Shown here: piece by piece, positions 44,534-53,465 of the stretch
Layout: each line of letters starts with the position of its first letter
How positions within the stretch are numbered: position 1 is the first letter of the stretch
Assembly (NCBI GenBank): GCA_018662005.1
Contig: JABJHA010000008.1
Location: 1 to 64,000 of the forward strand
Length of the DNA: 64,000 bases
DNA from: Rhodospirillaceae bacterium
Lineage (GTDB): Bacteria > Pseudomonadota > Alphaproteobacteria > Rhodospirillales > JABHCV01
Direction of reading: 5' to 3'
The notes under the pieces: model-generated
Database searches by the model: none
What the model was told of the DNA's origin: nothing
Seen by the model: only the letters and a program-made list of their open reading frames with translations
Made by a program: the position numbers and the translations under genes

Positions 44534-45940
44534 TTGAAATATGTCAGCACCCGGGGACAGGCCCCGATTTTGGATTTTGACGATGCGTTGCTGAGCGGCC
44601 TGGCCCGCGACGGCGGCTTGTATGTGCCTGAAAACTGGCCCAGCTTCAGCAGCGGCGATATCAGCGCGCTGAATGATTTGAGCTACGCCGAAACTGCCTT
44701 TCGCGTCATGCGCCCGTTTACCGGCGAGAGCATTTCCGATGATGAACTGGGGTGGTTGATCGAAGACGCCTACGCCAGCTTTGATGATCCGGACGTCGCC
44801 CCCATGAAACAACTGGCTGAGGGCGAATGGCTGATGGAATTATTCCACGGCCCGACCCTCGCCTTCAAAGACGTCGCCATGCAGTTCCTGGGACGCATTT
44901 TTGACCATGTTTTGCAAAAGCGCGGCAAGCGGGTGACCATTGTCGGCGCAACATCGGGTGACACCGGTTCGGCTGCCATTGAGGCCTTTCGTGGTCGCGA
45001 CGCCATCGAAATCTTTATCCTTCACCCTGAAGGACGGGTTTCGGACGTGCAGCGTATGCAAATGACCACCGTTGTTGATGCAAATGTTCACAACATCGCG
45101 CTCAAAGGCACCTTTGATGACTGCCAGAATATGGTCAAGGCGATGTTCAATGACACCAGCTTCCGTGACCGCTGCAATCTTTCTGCCGTCAATTCCATCA
45201 ACTGGGCGCGGGTGATGGCCCAGAGCGTCTATTACTTTTATGCGGCCGTCAGGCTGGGAAACCCACTGAGGCCGGTTTCCTTCGCTGTGCCGACGGGTAA
45301 CTTCGGCAATGTCTTTGCCGGTTACGGTGCCGCCCGCATGGGTCTGAACATCGAACAGCTGATTATTGGGTCCAACAACAACGATATCCTGACCCGCTTT
45401 TTCGAGACCGGCAGTATGGAAATGACAGGCGTCAGCCCAACCATCAGCCCCAGCATGGACATTCAGATTTCCAGTAATTTCGAGCGACTTTTGTTTGAAC
45501 TTTACGGGCGCGATGGCAATATCATTAAAACCATGATGGACGACTTTAACGATACCGGTTCCTTTAGCGTCGGCCCCGAACAAATGGAGCAGGCCCACAA
45601 GCTGTTCAGCGCCCAGCGCTTCAGCGACGATGAAACCCGCCAGATGATTGCCCGGGTGTTCGCCGAAAACAATGAGCTTCTCGACCCCCATTCGGCCATC
45701 GGCGTTGCCGCCGGCAGGGCCAGGCGCAGCAATCCCGAAACCCCGCTTGTCGCCATGGCGACAGCCCATCCGGCCAAGTTCCCTGACGCTGTCGAGCAAG
45801 CCAGTGGCCAGTATCCGACGCTGCCGGAAAAACTATCCGGTCTGTTTGATCGCTCCGAACATTTCACGATCCTTGAGAACGACATGAGCCAGGTTCAGGC
45901 CTTTATCGAAGCCCACGGCACCGATGGTGCCGTCAGATGA
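44534..45940 (+). CDS. thrC: Threonine synthase
   Basis: A 468-residue PLP enzyme converting O-phosphohomoserine to threonine. The N-terminus KYVSTRGQAPILDFDDALLSGLARDGGLYVPE is the long-form ThrC type. The PLP Lys is in GPTLAFKDVAMQFLG, and VGATSGDTGSAAIEAF is the phosphate-binding loop. A TTG at 44534 gives the standard M-K-Y-V-S-T-R start; a GTG at 44507 is also open. thrB, for the previous step, is 8 kb away at 53455. The stop overlaps the M16 peptidase start. Confidence 0.95.
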   Translation: MKYVSTRGQAPILDFDDALLSGLARDGGLYVPENWPSFSSGDISALNDLSYAETAFRVMRPFTGESISDDELGWLIEDAYASFDDPDVAPMKQLAEGEWLMELFHGPTLAFKDVAMQFLGRIFDHVLQKRGKRVTIVGATSGDTGSAAIEAFRGRDAIEIFILHPEGRVSDVQRMQMTTVVDANVHNIALKGTFDDCQNMVKAMFNDTSFRDRCNLSAVNSINWARVMAQSVYYFYAAVRLGNPLRPVSFAVPTGNFGNVFAGYGAARMGLNIEQLIIGSNNNDILTRFFETGSMEMTGVSPTISPSMDIQISSNFERLLFELYGRDGNIIKTMMDDFNDTGSFSVGPEQMEQAHKLFSAQRFSDDETRQMIARVFAENNELLDPHSAIGVAAGRARRSNPETPLVAMATAHPAKFPDAVEQASGQYPTLPEKLSGLFDRSEHFTILENDMSQVQAFIEAHGTDGAVR

Positions 45941-47193
45941 GTATCCGGACGACAACCCTGAAGGGCGGCCTTCGGGTCGTCTCCGACCCCATGGCGACGG
46001 TTGAGTCGGTTTCACTGGGCGTTTGGGTCGGCGTCGGCACCCGCCACGAGAAGAAGGAAATGAACGGTGTTTCCCATCTGCTCGAACATATGGCTTTCAA
46101 AGGCACACACCGGCGTTCCGCGATAGCCATCGCCGAGGAAATCGAGGCCGTTGGCGGCCACATTAACGCCTACACAACCCGCGAAAGTACTGCCTATTAC
46201 GTCCGTGTCCTGAAAGAAGACGTCCCCCTGGGCGTCGACCTGATTGCCGATATCCTGCAACACTCGACCATGGAGAACGAGGAACTGGAGCGCGAGCGGA
46301 CAGTCATCCTGCAGGAAATTCATCAGGCCCAGGACACCCCGGAAGATGTCGTCTTCGACAATTTCCAGCAAGCCGCTTTTCCCGACCAGCCGCTTGGTAG
46401 GCAAGTGCTTGGCGATGCCGGAATCGTCGGCGCCATGGACCGGGAAACTATCGTTGACTACATGAACGCCCACTATAATGCGGATTCCATGATCCTTGCA
46501 GCTGCCGGGCGTGTCGATCACGACCAACTGGTCGCCCTGGCCAGCGAGGCTTTCTCCGTCTTGCCACAGGGCCCTGAAGCCGAACGCGAGGCAGCCCACT
46601 ACACCGGCGGCCACATCATCGAGGAACGCAAGCTGGAACAGGCCCACCTGCTGCTCGGCTTTGAAGGTGTCGGCTACCGGGATCCGGATTTTTACTCCGT
46701 TGCCGTTCTCTCGACCCTGTTCGGCGGCGGCATGTCTTCAAGACTGTTTCAGGAAATTCGCGAAAAGCGCGGCCTCGTCTATTCTATTTATTCCTTTGGT
46801 TCCAGCTATAGCGATGGCGGCCTGTTTGGCATCTATGCCGGCACCGGCAAAGATGAAACAGCCGAATTGATTCCGCTGGTCTGTGAGGAAATTCACAAAA
46901 TGATGGACAGCGTCGGTGAGCAGGAATTGACCCGGGCCCGGGCCCAGATCAAGGCCTCGATCCTGATGGGGCTGGAAAGTTCGTCTTCGCGCTGTGAACA
47001 GCTGGCCCGTCAAATGATGGTCTTCGGACGGCCGTTGCCGACAGAAGAAACCGTCGCCCATATCGAAGCGGTCGACGTGGAAGCCATCCTGCGGGTCGCC
47101 CGACGCATTTTCACAAGTTCCCTGACCGTCGCCGCCCTCGGCCCGGTCTCAAAGCTTGAAGCTTATGGTGATATTCAAAAACGACTTGCCTAG
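45937..47193 (+). CDS. M16 family zinc peptidase (processing peptidase-like)
   Basis: A 418-residue inverzincin-type protease related to the mitochondrial processing peptidase beta subunit. Zn motif HLLEHMAFKGT (HxxEH) is at about residues 48-52, with a further Glu in the ERERTVILQEIHQ region. The C-terminal half contains GGGMSSRLFQEIREKRGLVYSIYSF, the conserved R-Y segment. Gene order thrC-M16 peptidase is common in alphaproteobacteria. ATGA overlap with thrC. Confidence 0.93.
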   Translation: MSIRTTTLKGGLRVVSDPMATVESVSLGVWVGVGTRHEKKEMNGVSHLLEHMAFKGTHRRSAIAIAEEIEAVGGHINAYTTRESTAYYVRVLKEDVPLGVDLIADILQHSTMENEELERERTVILQEIHQAQDTPEDVVFDNFQQAAFPDQPLGRQVLGDAGIVGAMDRETIVDYMNAHYNADSMILAAAGRVDHDQLVALASEAFSVLPQGPEAEREAAHYTGGHIIEERKLEQAHLLLGFEGVGYRDPDFYSVAVLSTLFGGGMSSRLFQEIREKRGLVYSIYSFGSSYSDGGLFGIYAGTGKDETAELIPLVCEEIHKMMDSVGEQELTRARAQIKASILMGLESSSSRCEQLARQMMVFGRPLPTEETVAHIEAVDVEAILRVARRIFTSSLTVAALGPVSKLEAYGDIQKRLA

Positions 47194-47203
47194 TGGCGAG
47201 CAT

Positions 47204-47779
47204 TCAGGCGTGACCGGCTTCGTCCGAGAGCATACGCGGGTCGATGCCTATTTTGGCCATCGCCTGCGACCATTTGCATTCCAGGTCTTCGCCGAAGACC
47301 AGATCGTCGTCGGCATCGACATTGAGCCAGCCATTATTGAGAATTTCCGTGTCCAGTTGTTCGGGGCCCCACCCGGCATAACCCAGAGCCAGCAAACAGC
47401 GGCGCGGGCCGAAGCCATCGGCGATGGCGCGCAGAATGTCCAGGGTCGCGGTTAAGGCCGTGGCCTCATCGACGACCAGAGTCGCCTCGCGAATGTAATC
47501 GGGGCTGTGCAAAACAAAGCCACGGGAAACCTCGACAGGTCCGCCGCACTGGATATCAATGCGGTTTGTACCACTGCAATCGGAAACACCCAGTTGTTCA
47601 AGAAGGTCGGGGAATGAGATGGCGTCGAAGGGTTTGTTGACGATCAGGCCCATGGCCCCATCGGAACTGTGGGCGCAAACATAAATGACGGATTTCTCAA
47701 AGCGCGGGTCGGACATTCCGGGCATGGCAACGAGAAGCTGCCCGGAAAGTGAATTTTCGATGTCCTCGCGATAAGCCAT
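47204..47779 (-). CDS. YqgE/AlgH family protein
   Basis: A 191-residue protein of the UPF0301/DUF179 family, whose molecular role is not settled. Marks are [40 protein letters not shown], the [16 protein letters not shown] motif, and [24 protein letters not shown]. It is convergent with the M16 peptidase gene, 10 bp away. The 218-bp gap to the next gene at 47998 shows no clear gene or repeat. Confidence 0.92.
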   Translation of the reverse strand: MAYREDIENSLSGQLLVAMPGMSDPRFEKSVIYVCAHSSDGAMGLIVNKPFDAISFPDLLEQLGVSDCSGTNRIDIQCGGPVEVSRGFVLHSPDYIREATLVVDEATALTATLDILRAIADGFGPRRCLLALGYAGWGPEQLDTEILNNGWLNVDADDDLVFGEDLECKWSQAMAKIGIDPRMLSDEAGHA

Positions 47780-47997
47780 GTGATCTCTTTCAAGTCGGTT
47801 TTTGCCGTCCCGAACGCCCTATAATGCCATAACAGGCTGCCTTAAACAAAACACTTCGAGGCAATAAACCGTTTCCATATGTCATAATTTGGTCACAAAA
47901 CCCTCTTAATTCAAGGGATAACCTGCTCTCTCAACAGTCTGTGAAGAAAGCCATCTTTCACTTCGTAAATACGCAAAAAAGGGTATCATCCGCGGCT

Positions 47998-50127
47998 ATG
48001 ACGTTGCTTTCCCGGTTTTTCCGATTCGCCGCCCTGGCCCTGATCCTGTCCCTGTACGCCCTATTTCCGGCGATGGCCCAGGACGTGTCGGCTTCATCGC
48101 AGACCATTAAAACAGATCACACGACCCTGCGCCTGATTGCCGCCAGTGAAGGCGTGGGCGATGCCGAAAGCCTGAAACTGGGCCTCCATTTTACCTTGAA
48201 GCCGGGATGGAAGGTCTACTGGCGCAGCCCCGGCGATGCGGGCTATCCGCCGAGCATCGACTGGACCGGATCGGACAATGTCGCAGAGGCCCACATGTTG
48301 TGGCCAGTGCCCCATCGCTTTTCCGTGCTCGGCCTTGAAACGCTGGGCTACAAGGATGAAGTCGTCTACCCGATCACCCTGACCCCGACGCATCCCGGCC
48401 AATCGGTCAACGCCGTCGCCAACGTCGACTACCTGACCTGCAACGACATCTGCGTGCCTTATCAGGCAAAATTGAACCTGACGCTACCGGCGGGACCTGC
48501 GAGCCCAAGCGCCTTCGCCCACCTTATCAACCGGTTTGCCGTACAGGTGCCGGGCGACGGCCTCGCCCACGGCCTGTCCATGGATAAACTTGAGGTTCTG
48601 GGACAAGGCAAGGAAGCCCTGCTGCGGCTTTCCTTAAGCGCCCGAACGCCGCTTGTCGAACCGGACGCCTTTTTTGAAGGTCCCGACATCCTTGCCTTCG
48701 ACAAACCGACAATCCGCCTGATCAACAATGGCCTGTCGGCCGTGTTAACGGCCAAGGTCTATGGGGCCGAGGAACTGGCGGCACCGGGCTTGCCGGATAT
48801 AAAGATCGGGGTGACGCTCAGCGATGGCGAGCGCACCGCCATGGGCACCCTTAGCGTCATTCAGGGAACCGGCAGCGCCGCCGCGGCAACCGACTTGTCG
48901 CTGCCGGTTATTTTGGCGCTGGCCATTCTTGGCGGCCTGATTCTCAACCTGATGCCCTGCGTGTTGCCGGTGCTGTCGATCAAACTGCTCAGCATCGTTG
49001 GTCATGGCGGGGCCGAAAGACGAAAGGTTCGAGCCAGTTTCGTAAGCTCTGCCGCCGGTATCGTGTTTGCCTTCCTGAGTCTGGCGGCCGTCCTGGTGGC
49101 TTTGAAAAGCGCCGGCATGACCATCGGATGGGGCATCCAGTTCCAGCAACCCTGGTTCCTGATCGCCATGACCCTGATCATCACCCTGTTCGCCTGTAAT
49201 CTTTGGGGATTGTTTGAATTTCGCCTGCCCGGCTGGCTTGGCGATATGGGGGCGCGGACAGCCCATGTTCACGGTATGGGCGGGCATTTCCTGACCGGTT
49301 GTTTCGCGACGTTGCTGGCGACACCCTGCTCGGCGCCGTTCCTGGGCACCGCCGTCGGCTTCGCGCTGGCCCGGGAAGCAGGTGATATCTTCGCCGTCTT
49401 TGCCGCCCTTGGGCTTGGACTGGCCGCACCCTACCTGTTGATCGCCCTGATGCCGGGACTGGCGACCCGGTTGCCGAAACCCGGCCCCTGGATGCTGACA
49501 TTACGCAAGTTCATGGGTTTTGCCCTCGCCCTCACCGGACTTTGGCTGGTCAGCGTTCTTGCTGCGGTGATCGGCCTGAATGGCGGTGCTGTCGTTGGCT
49601 TGTTGATGGTCGGCGTCATTGCCTTTGTCTTCATGGGATTTCGTGCGGGCAAACTGTGGCAAATCGGTGGCATGGGCGTCATGGTGATGGCGTTGCTCGC
49701 TTTTGCCGTCCCGACCCTGCTCCCCAACACAACATCGGGGGCGCGGATGCTTGATAAAGACCCGCGTTTCACCGGCCTGTGGCAACCCTTCGATGCGGCG
49801 GCAATACCTGTGCTTGTCAGTGAAGGCAAAACCGTGTTCGTCGATGTCACCGCCGACTGGTGCCTGACCTGTCAGGTCAACAAAGCTTTCGTGCTGGCCA
49901 AGGACGACATGATAAAGCGGCTGGGGGCGCAAAACGTCGTTGCCATGCAGGCCGACTGGACGCTCCCCGATGACGCCATATCCGCTTATCTGGCGACGTT
50001 TGGTCGCTACGGCATTCCGTTTAACGCCGTCTACGGCCCAAACTTGCCGGGAGGCCTTGCCCTGCCCGAATTGCTGACTCGCGATATTGTCACAGAAGCC
50101 CTCGACAAAGCCGCCGCCAGTAATTAG
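47998..50127 (+). CDS. ScsB/DsbD-like thiol:disulfide interchange protein
   Basis: A 709-residue membrane reductant conduit. After a signal peptide (MTLLSRFFRFAALALILSLYALFPAMAQ), a periplasmic N-terminal domain (about 30-295) has a CNDIC pair. The DsbD-type membrane domain (about 300-560) has LMPCVLPVLSIKLLS and FATLLATPCSAPFLGTAVGFA, with Cys that pass electrons across the membrane. A C-terminal thioredoxin domain carries ADWCLTCQVNK. It should deliver cytoplasmic electrons to periplasmic thiols. ATG 47998 is preferred over GTG 47941 by the signal peptide; neither start has a strong ribosome-binding site. The peroxiredoxin gene follows by 35 bp. Confidence 0.88.
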   Translation: MTLLSRFFRFAALALILSLYALFPAMAQDVSASSQTIKTDHTTLRLIAASEGVGDAESLKLGLHFTLKPGWKVYWRSPGDAGYPPSIDWTGSDNVAEAHMLWPVPHRFSVLGLETLGYKDEVVYPITLTPTHPGQSVNAVANVDYLTCNDICVPYQAKLNLTLPAGPASPSAFAHLINRFAVQVPGDGLAHGLSMDKLEVLGQGKEALLRLSLSARTPLVEPDAFFEGPDILAFDKPTIRLINNGLSAVLTAKVYGAEELAAPGLPDIKIGVTLSDGERTAMGTLSVIQGTGSAAAATDLSLPVILALAILGGLILNLMPCVLPVLSIKLLSIVGHGGAERRKVRASFVSSAAGIVFAFLSLAAVLVALKSAGMTIGWGIQFQQPWFLIAMTLIITLFACNLWGLFEFRLPGWLGDMGARTAHVHGMGGHFLTGCFATLLATPCSAPFLGTAVGFALAREAGDIFAVFAALGLGLAAPYLLIALMPGLATRLPKPGPWMLTLRKFMGFALALTGLWLVSVLAAVIGLNGGAVVGLLMVGVIAFVFMGFRAGKLWQIGGMGVMVMALLAFAVPTLLPNTTSGARMLDKDPRFTGLWQPFDAAAIPVLVSEGKTVFVDVTADWCLTCQVNKAFVLAKDDMIKRLGAQNVVAMQADWTLPDDAISAYLATFGRYGIPFNAVYGPNLPGGLALPELLTRDIVTEALDKAAASN

Positions 50128-50162
50128 ATATCCATCACCATGACTCATAAGGGATAAGCAAA

Positions 50163-50645
50163 ATGACCATTAAAGCAGGCGATAAAATTCCTTCAGCCAC
50201 CCTCTACGTGATGACCGCCGACGGCCCGGACGGCCTCTCCACCGATGAGCTTTTCGGCGGCAAGAAAGTCGCCATGTTCGGTCTTCCCGGCGCTTTCACG
50301 CCCACCTGTTCGGCCCAGCATGTGCCGAGCTACCTGAGCAACGCGGCAGCGCTTAAGGAAAAAGGCATCGATACGATCATCTGCCTGTCCGTCAACGACG
50401 CCTTCGTGATGGGTGCCTGGGGCAAGGATCAGGGCGTCGGCGACACCATTGTCATGGCCGGTGACGGAGCGGCTTTATTTTCCAAGGCGATGGGCCTGGA
50501 CATGGACCTGACAGAACGTGGCATGGGGGTGCGCTGCCAACGCTTTTCAATGGTCGTCACTGACGGCGTAGTCACCGTGCTCAACCACGAAGCCCCCGGC
50601 GAATACCGGGTCAGCAGCGCCGAGGCGATGCTGGAGCAGCTCTAG
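50163..50645 (+). CDS. Peroxiredoxin (Prx5-type redoxin)
   Basis: A 160-residue thioredoxin-fold peroxidase. The peroxidatic Cys is in the family motif LPGAFTPTCSAQHVPSYL (about residues 40-57); the C-terminal RCQRFSMVVTDGVVTVLNHE is typical of the Prx5/AhpE-like redoxins that reduce H2O2 and alkyl peroxides with glutaredoxin or thioredoxin. No signal peptide, so it is cytoplasmic. AAGGGA precedes the ATG. It follows the ScsB-like gene, but the two proteins act in different compartments. Confidence 0.92.
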   Translation: MTIKAGDKIPSATLYVMTADGPDGLSTDELFGGKKVAMFGLPGAFTPTCSAQHVPSYLSNAAALKEKGIDTIICLSVNDAFVMGAWGKDQGVGDTIVMAGDGAALFSKAMGLDMDLTERGMGVRCQRFSMVVTDGVVTVLNHEAPGEYRVSSAEAMLEQL

Positions 50646-50664
50646 AGGCAATGTTGGATACGCT

Positions 50665-50856
50665 CTAGACGCTGCAGCTCATATCCTGGCCGCAGCACAT
50701 GGGTGATTTGATCTTGCCGTGATCGTTGGGGCATTTGGAAACCTGAACTTCGCCGCCATCTGGCAGGGTCAGGGTATCGTTTACCAAGGGGGCGTCGCAT
50801 TTGCCGCAGCTGGCGTTGACGCTCATACCGCATTTATCGCATTCGTAGGTGGCCAT
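50665..50856 (-). CDS. Small zinc-ribbon protein, conserved hypothetical
   Basis: A 63-residue-class small cytoplasmic protein (MATYECDKCGMSVN to MSCSV) with CDKCG, CGKCDAP, CPNDH and MCCGQDMSC. Paired CxxC motifs suggest one zinc or iron site like a rubredoxin/desulforedoxin-type knuckle, and KIKSPMCCGQDM recalls the desulforedoxin N-terminus of superoxide reductases. The ATG at 50856 is chosen because the core begins there; the frame extends to 50931 without support. It is convergent with the peroxiredoxin gene. Function unknown. Confidence 0.75.
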   Translation of the reverse strand: MATYECDKCGMSVNASCGKCDAPLVNDTLTLPDGGEVQVSKCPNDHGKIKSPMCCGQDMSCSV

Positions 50857-51021
50857 TTTTTTTATTTCCCCGTCTCTGATTGTTAGTTTTGTATCCGGAC
50901 TCAATATATGGACACGCCGGGGCCTGTTCAAGCATCTTTAAGAGACCCGGAAATCAAGAATTTGGCCGATCTGTGGGAGCGGACGTAAAGTCTGTCCGCC
51001 CCACATATCAAATGCAAACAA

Positions 51022-51855
51022 TCAGGCAGCCCAGGCACCTGTTTGTGCTACGTCACGGGCGTAATCCGTGAAGTCCTTGGGCGGACGCCCCAGGGCGCGC
51101 TGAATACCGTCGTTCACATGCTCATTACGACCGTCCAGAACGGTCGTAAACAAATACATGATCAGCCAAATCATATCTTCGGGAAGCTGATGGGCGATCA
51201 GGAGTTCCTTGTACTCATCGGGGGAAACCTCGATGAACTCGATGTCCCGGCCACAAGCGGCGCTAATTTCCCTGAGCCCGTCGGCAAAAGTCATCAACCG
51301 TGAGCCCGTCACCTCATACAGTTGACCTATATGATGATCGTTTAACAGGGTCTCGACAACCACGTCCGCAATATCATCGGCATCGACGAACGGTTCTTTT
51401 GTCGAAAGCGCCGGCAGCACAACCTGTCCCGCGAGGACGCCATCCATCAGGAAACTTTCGCTGAAGTTCTGGGCAAACCAGCCCGCACGAACGATTGTCC
51501 AGTCGGCACCGCTGTTCTGCAAGACTTGTTCGGCGCGCTGCGCTTCCTCTTCGCCGCGTCCCGACAACAGAACAAAGCGGGCAATCCCCGCCGCCATTGC
51601 CTGTTCAACGAATTGTTTGACGGTTTCGACGGCCCCCGGAACGGCAAGATCCGGCTGATAGGTAATGTAGACAGAGCCTATGCCTTGCAACACGTCCGCC
51701 CAGGTTTCGGGATCATTCCAGTCAAAACCCGGAGTCGTTGAACGTGAGACGGCACGGACTTCTCGTCCCCGGCTGTGAAGGCGTTCAACCACCCGACGAC
51801 CGGTCTTTCCTTTTCCGCCAAGCACGAGGATCGGCCTTTTTGTTACATTTTTCAT
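51022..51855 (-). CDS. NmrA-like NAD(P)-binding oxidoreductase
   Basis: A 277-residue atypical short-chain dehydrogenase. The Rossmann fold LVLGGKGKTGRRVVERLHSRGREVRAVSRS is at the N-terminus, followed by FVLLSGRGEEEAQRAEQVLQNSGADWTIVRAGWFAQNF, as in NmrA/QorB-type NAD(P)H-binding proteins that act as redox sensors or quinone reductases. ATG 51855 has AAGGA 7 bp upstream, preferred over 51981. It lies 50 bp after the DUF4345 gene, with which it probably forms an operon under the divergent TetR. Confidence 0.85.
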   Translation of the reverse strand: MKNVTKRPILVLGGKGKTGRRVVERLHSRGREVRAVSRSTTPGFDWNDPETWADVLQGIGSVYITYQPDLAVPGAVETVKQFVEQAMAAGIARFVLLSGRGEEEAQRAEQVLQNSGADWTIVRAGWFAQNFSESFLMDGVLAGQVVLPALSTKEPFVDADDIADVVVETLLNDHHIGQLYEVTGSRLMTFADGLREISAACGRDIEFIEVSPDEYKELLIAHQLPEDMIWLIMYLFTTVLDGRNEHVNDGIQRALGRPPKDFTDYARDVAQTGAWAA

Positions 51856-51905
51856 TGTTCTTTCCTTTTCATATTGGATGATCTGAGAGAAATTTTTCTG
51901 ATGGG

Positions 51906-52313
51906 TTAGGTTGGCCGGTTTTGTTTTTTGTGAAAGCGCAACAGCGCGCAAAGGCTCATTAATCCGATGATGATTTCGCAAGCCGTGGCGGCGACAACAG
52001 CATTGCCCGGAACACCGTCAATCATCACACCAACAAGACGGGAAGCTCCGTACGAAAGATAAAACAGGCAAGATAACAAGATTGACGTCTGGGTGATTTT
52101 TTGAACAAAAGCACCAGACACAATGATGATTCCGGCGGCCAATAAGGCGCCCCCGGGGGCTCTGATTTCGCTTAACAGATTGACATCATCTGCAAGGTTG
52201 ATGCCTGAAGATGCCTGAAATTCTACAGGCGTGAACAAGAGAGCGCCGCCAATAGCGATTCCAATGAGGCCAGAGACGGCCAGGAACACTCTCGTCGATA
52301 ATGAAATTTGCAT
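51906..52313 (-). CDS. DUF4345 family membrane protein
   Basis: A 135-residue protein with four predicted membrane helices (about 7-27, 52-72, 76-96, 104-124) matching the DUF4345 pattern (VSGLIGIAIGGALLFTPVEF, EIRAPGGALLAAGIIIVSG, SYGASRLVGVMIDG). Function unknown. First gene of the unit divergent from the TetR gene; the operators lie 40-95 bp upstream of its start. Confidence 0.82.
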   Translation of the reverse strand: MQISLSTRVFLAVSGLIGIAIGGALLFTPVEFQASSGINLADDVNLLSEIRAPGGALLAAGIIIVSGAFVQKITQTSILLSCLFYLSYGASRLVGVMIDGVPGNAVVAATACEIIIGLMSLCALLRFHKKQNRPT

Positions 52314-52352
52314 ATCCCATTCCTTTTAAATTGTAGCGTTTTCAATGTTTAC

Positions 52353-52408
52353 TTGACACGGTGTCAATTGACAGGGTGTCAAATACGAGTTACTTTACAC
52401 CATGTCAA
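52353..52408. promoter_or_regulatory. Three TetR-type operators
   Basis: TTGACACGGTGTCAA (52353-52367, perfect palindrome) is followed without a gap by TTGACAGGGTGTCAA (52368-52382, one mismatch), and TTTACACCATGTCAA (52394-52408, degenerate) overlaps the ATG of the TetR gene at 52402. The shared half-site TTGACAC/GTGTCAA is the likely recognition element. The arrangement would let the TetR protein repress both divergent units. Confidence 0.8.
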
Positions 52409-52998
52409 GAGATATTAATGAAACGCGCAATCGTATTTTGAACGCCGCCTGGAAACTGCTGGAGGCAGGACAGGGTAGTGGCGTCAGAATGAGCGACATT
52501 GCAAAAACCGCAGGCATCAGTCGTCAGGCGGTTTATCTTCACTTTCCCACCCGCGCCGAATTGCTAACGGCAACAACCCGCTATCTGGATGAAATCAACA
52601 ACGCTGACGAGAGGCTCATGGCCAGTCGGAATGCAGCCACGGGCCTTGAGAGGTTGGAGGCTTTCATTGAAGCCTGGGGAAACTACATTCCCGAAATATA
52701 CGGCGTTGCCAGGGCCCTTATGGCCATGGAAGATACGGACGAGGCCGCAAAGCTGGCCTGGGCTGACCGCAAGGCGGCCATTGCCCATGGCTGCCAGGCA
52801 GCGGTAAAGGCACTGAAGAATGATGGCGTGCTGTTACAAGAACACACCATTAAAGAGGCAACGGATATTCTCTTCTCATTGCTATCGGTACAGACCTGGG
52901 AAAACCTCACCCAGGACTGCGGATGGTCGCAACGTCAATATGTTAAAAAAATGAAAGCCTTGGCAAAAAAGATGCTGGTTGCCGAAAAAGGTTCTTAA
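52402..52998 (+). CDS. TetR/AcrR family transcriptional regulator
   Basis: A 198-residue regulator. The N-terminal HTH (NETRNRILNAAWKLLEAGQGSGVRMSDIAKTAGISRQAVYLHFPTRAELL) is canonical; the C-terminal all-helical ligand domain is unassigned. Its start codon lies inside the third operator copy, so it almost surely represses itself. The divergent DUF4345-NmrA pair is the likely target, suggesting a response to a small electrophile or redox signal, which is inference. Confidence 0.92.
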   Translation: MSRDINETRNRILNAAWKLLEAGQGSGVRMSDIAKTAGISRQAVYLHFPTRAELLTATTRYLDEINNADERLMASRNAATGLERLEAFIEAWGNYIPEIYGVARALMAMEDTDEAAKLAWADRKAAIAHGCQAAVKALKNDGVLLQEHTIKEATDILFSLLSVQTWENLTQDCGWSQRQYVKKMKALAKKMLVAEKGS

Positions 52999-53018
52999 AT
53001 TCCCGCACCAAGGACCCC

Positions 53019-53465
53019 CTACTCACCCCGATAAAGCGTCATCCCCTGACGGGCCAGTTCGTCGGCGCGTTCGTTCTCCGGGTGTCCGGCGTGACCCTTG
53101 ACCCAGTGCCACTCGACCTGATGGTCTCCGACGGCCGTCTCCAGCCGTTGCCATAAATCAACATTTTTGACCGGCTTTCTGGCCGCCGTTTTCCAGCCGT
53201 TTTTCTTCCAGCCGTGAATCCACTTGGTGATGCCATCGCGTACATAGGTGCTGTCGGTATAGAGATCGACCGCCATCCCGCGCTTCAACGATTCCAGCCC
53301 CATGATTGCAGCCATCAGTTCCATGCGGTTGTTGGTGGTCTCGAACTCGCCTTCGCACAGTTCCTTTTCGTGGTCGTTCCACAACATCAAAACCCCCCAT
53401 CCACCGGGGCCGGGGTTGCCGCTGCAGGCGCCGTCGGTATAAAGCTGGACGCGCTCAGAGGCCAT
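53019..53465 (-). CDS. rnhA: Ribonuclease HI
   Basis: A 148-residue RNase HI degrading RNA in RNA-DNA hybrids. Catalytic acidic residues are in [17 protein letters not shown] (Asp), [18 protein letters not shown] (Glu), [14 protein letters not shown] (Asp) and [14 protein letters not shown] (Asp), with His in [10 protein letters not shown]. Length fits. It overlaps the thrB end by 11 bp; the thrB-rnhA order is common in alphaproteobacteria. Confidence 0.96.
   Translation of the reverse strand: MASERVQLYTDGACSGNPGPGGWGVLMLWNDHEKELCEGEFETTNNRMELMAAIMGLESLKRGMAVDLYTDSTYVRDGITKWIHGWKKNGWKTAARKPVKNVDLWQRLETAVGDHQVEWHWVKGHAGHPENERADELARQGMTLYRGE

Noticed and set aside
47780-47997. Possible gene or repeat in the gap between YqgE and the ScsB-like gene
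   Set aside because: No supported ORF, clear palindrome or known RNA was seen; only the uncertain GTG extension of the ScsB-like frame falls here.
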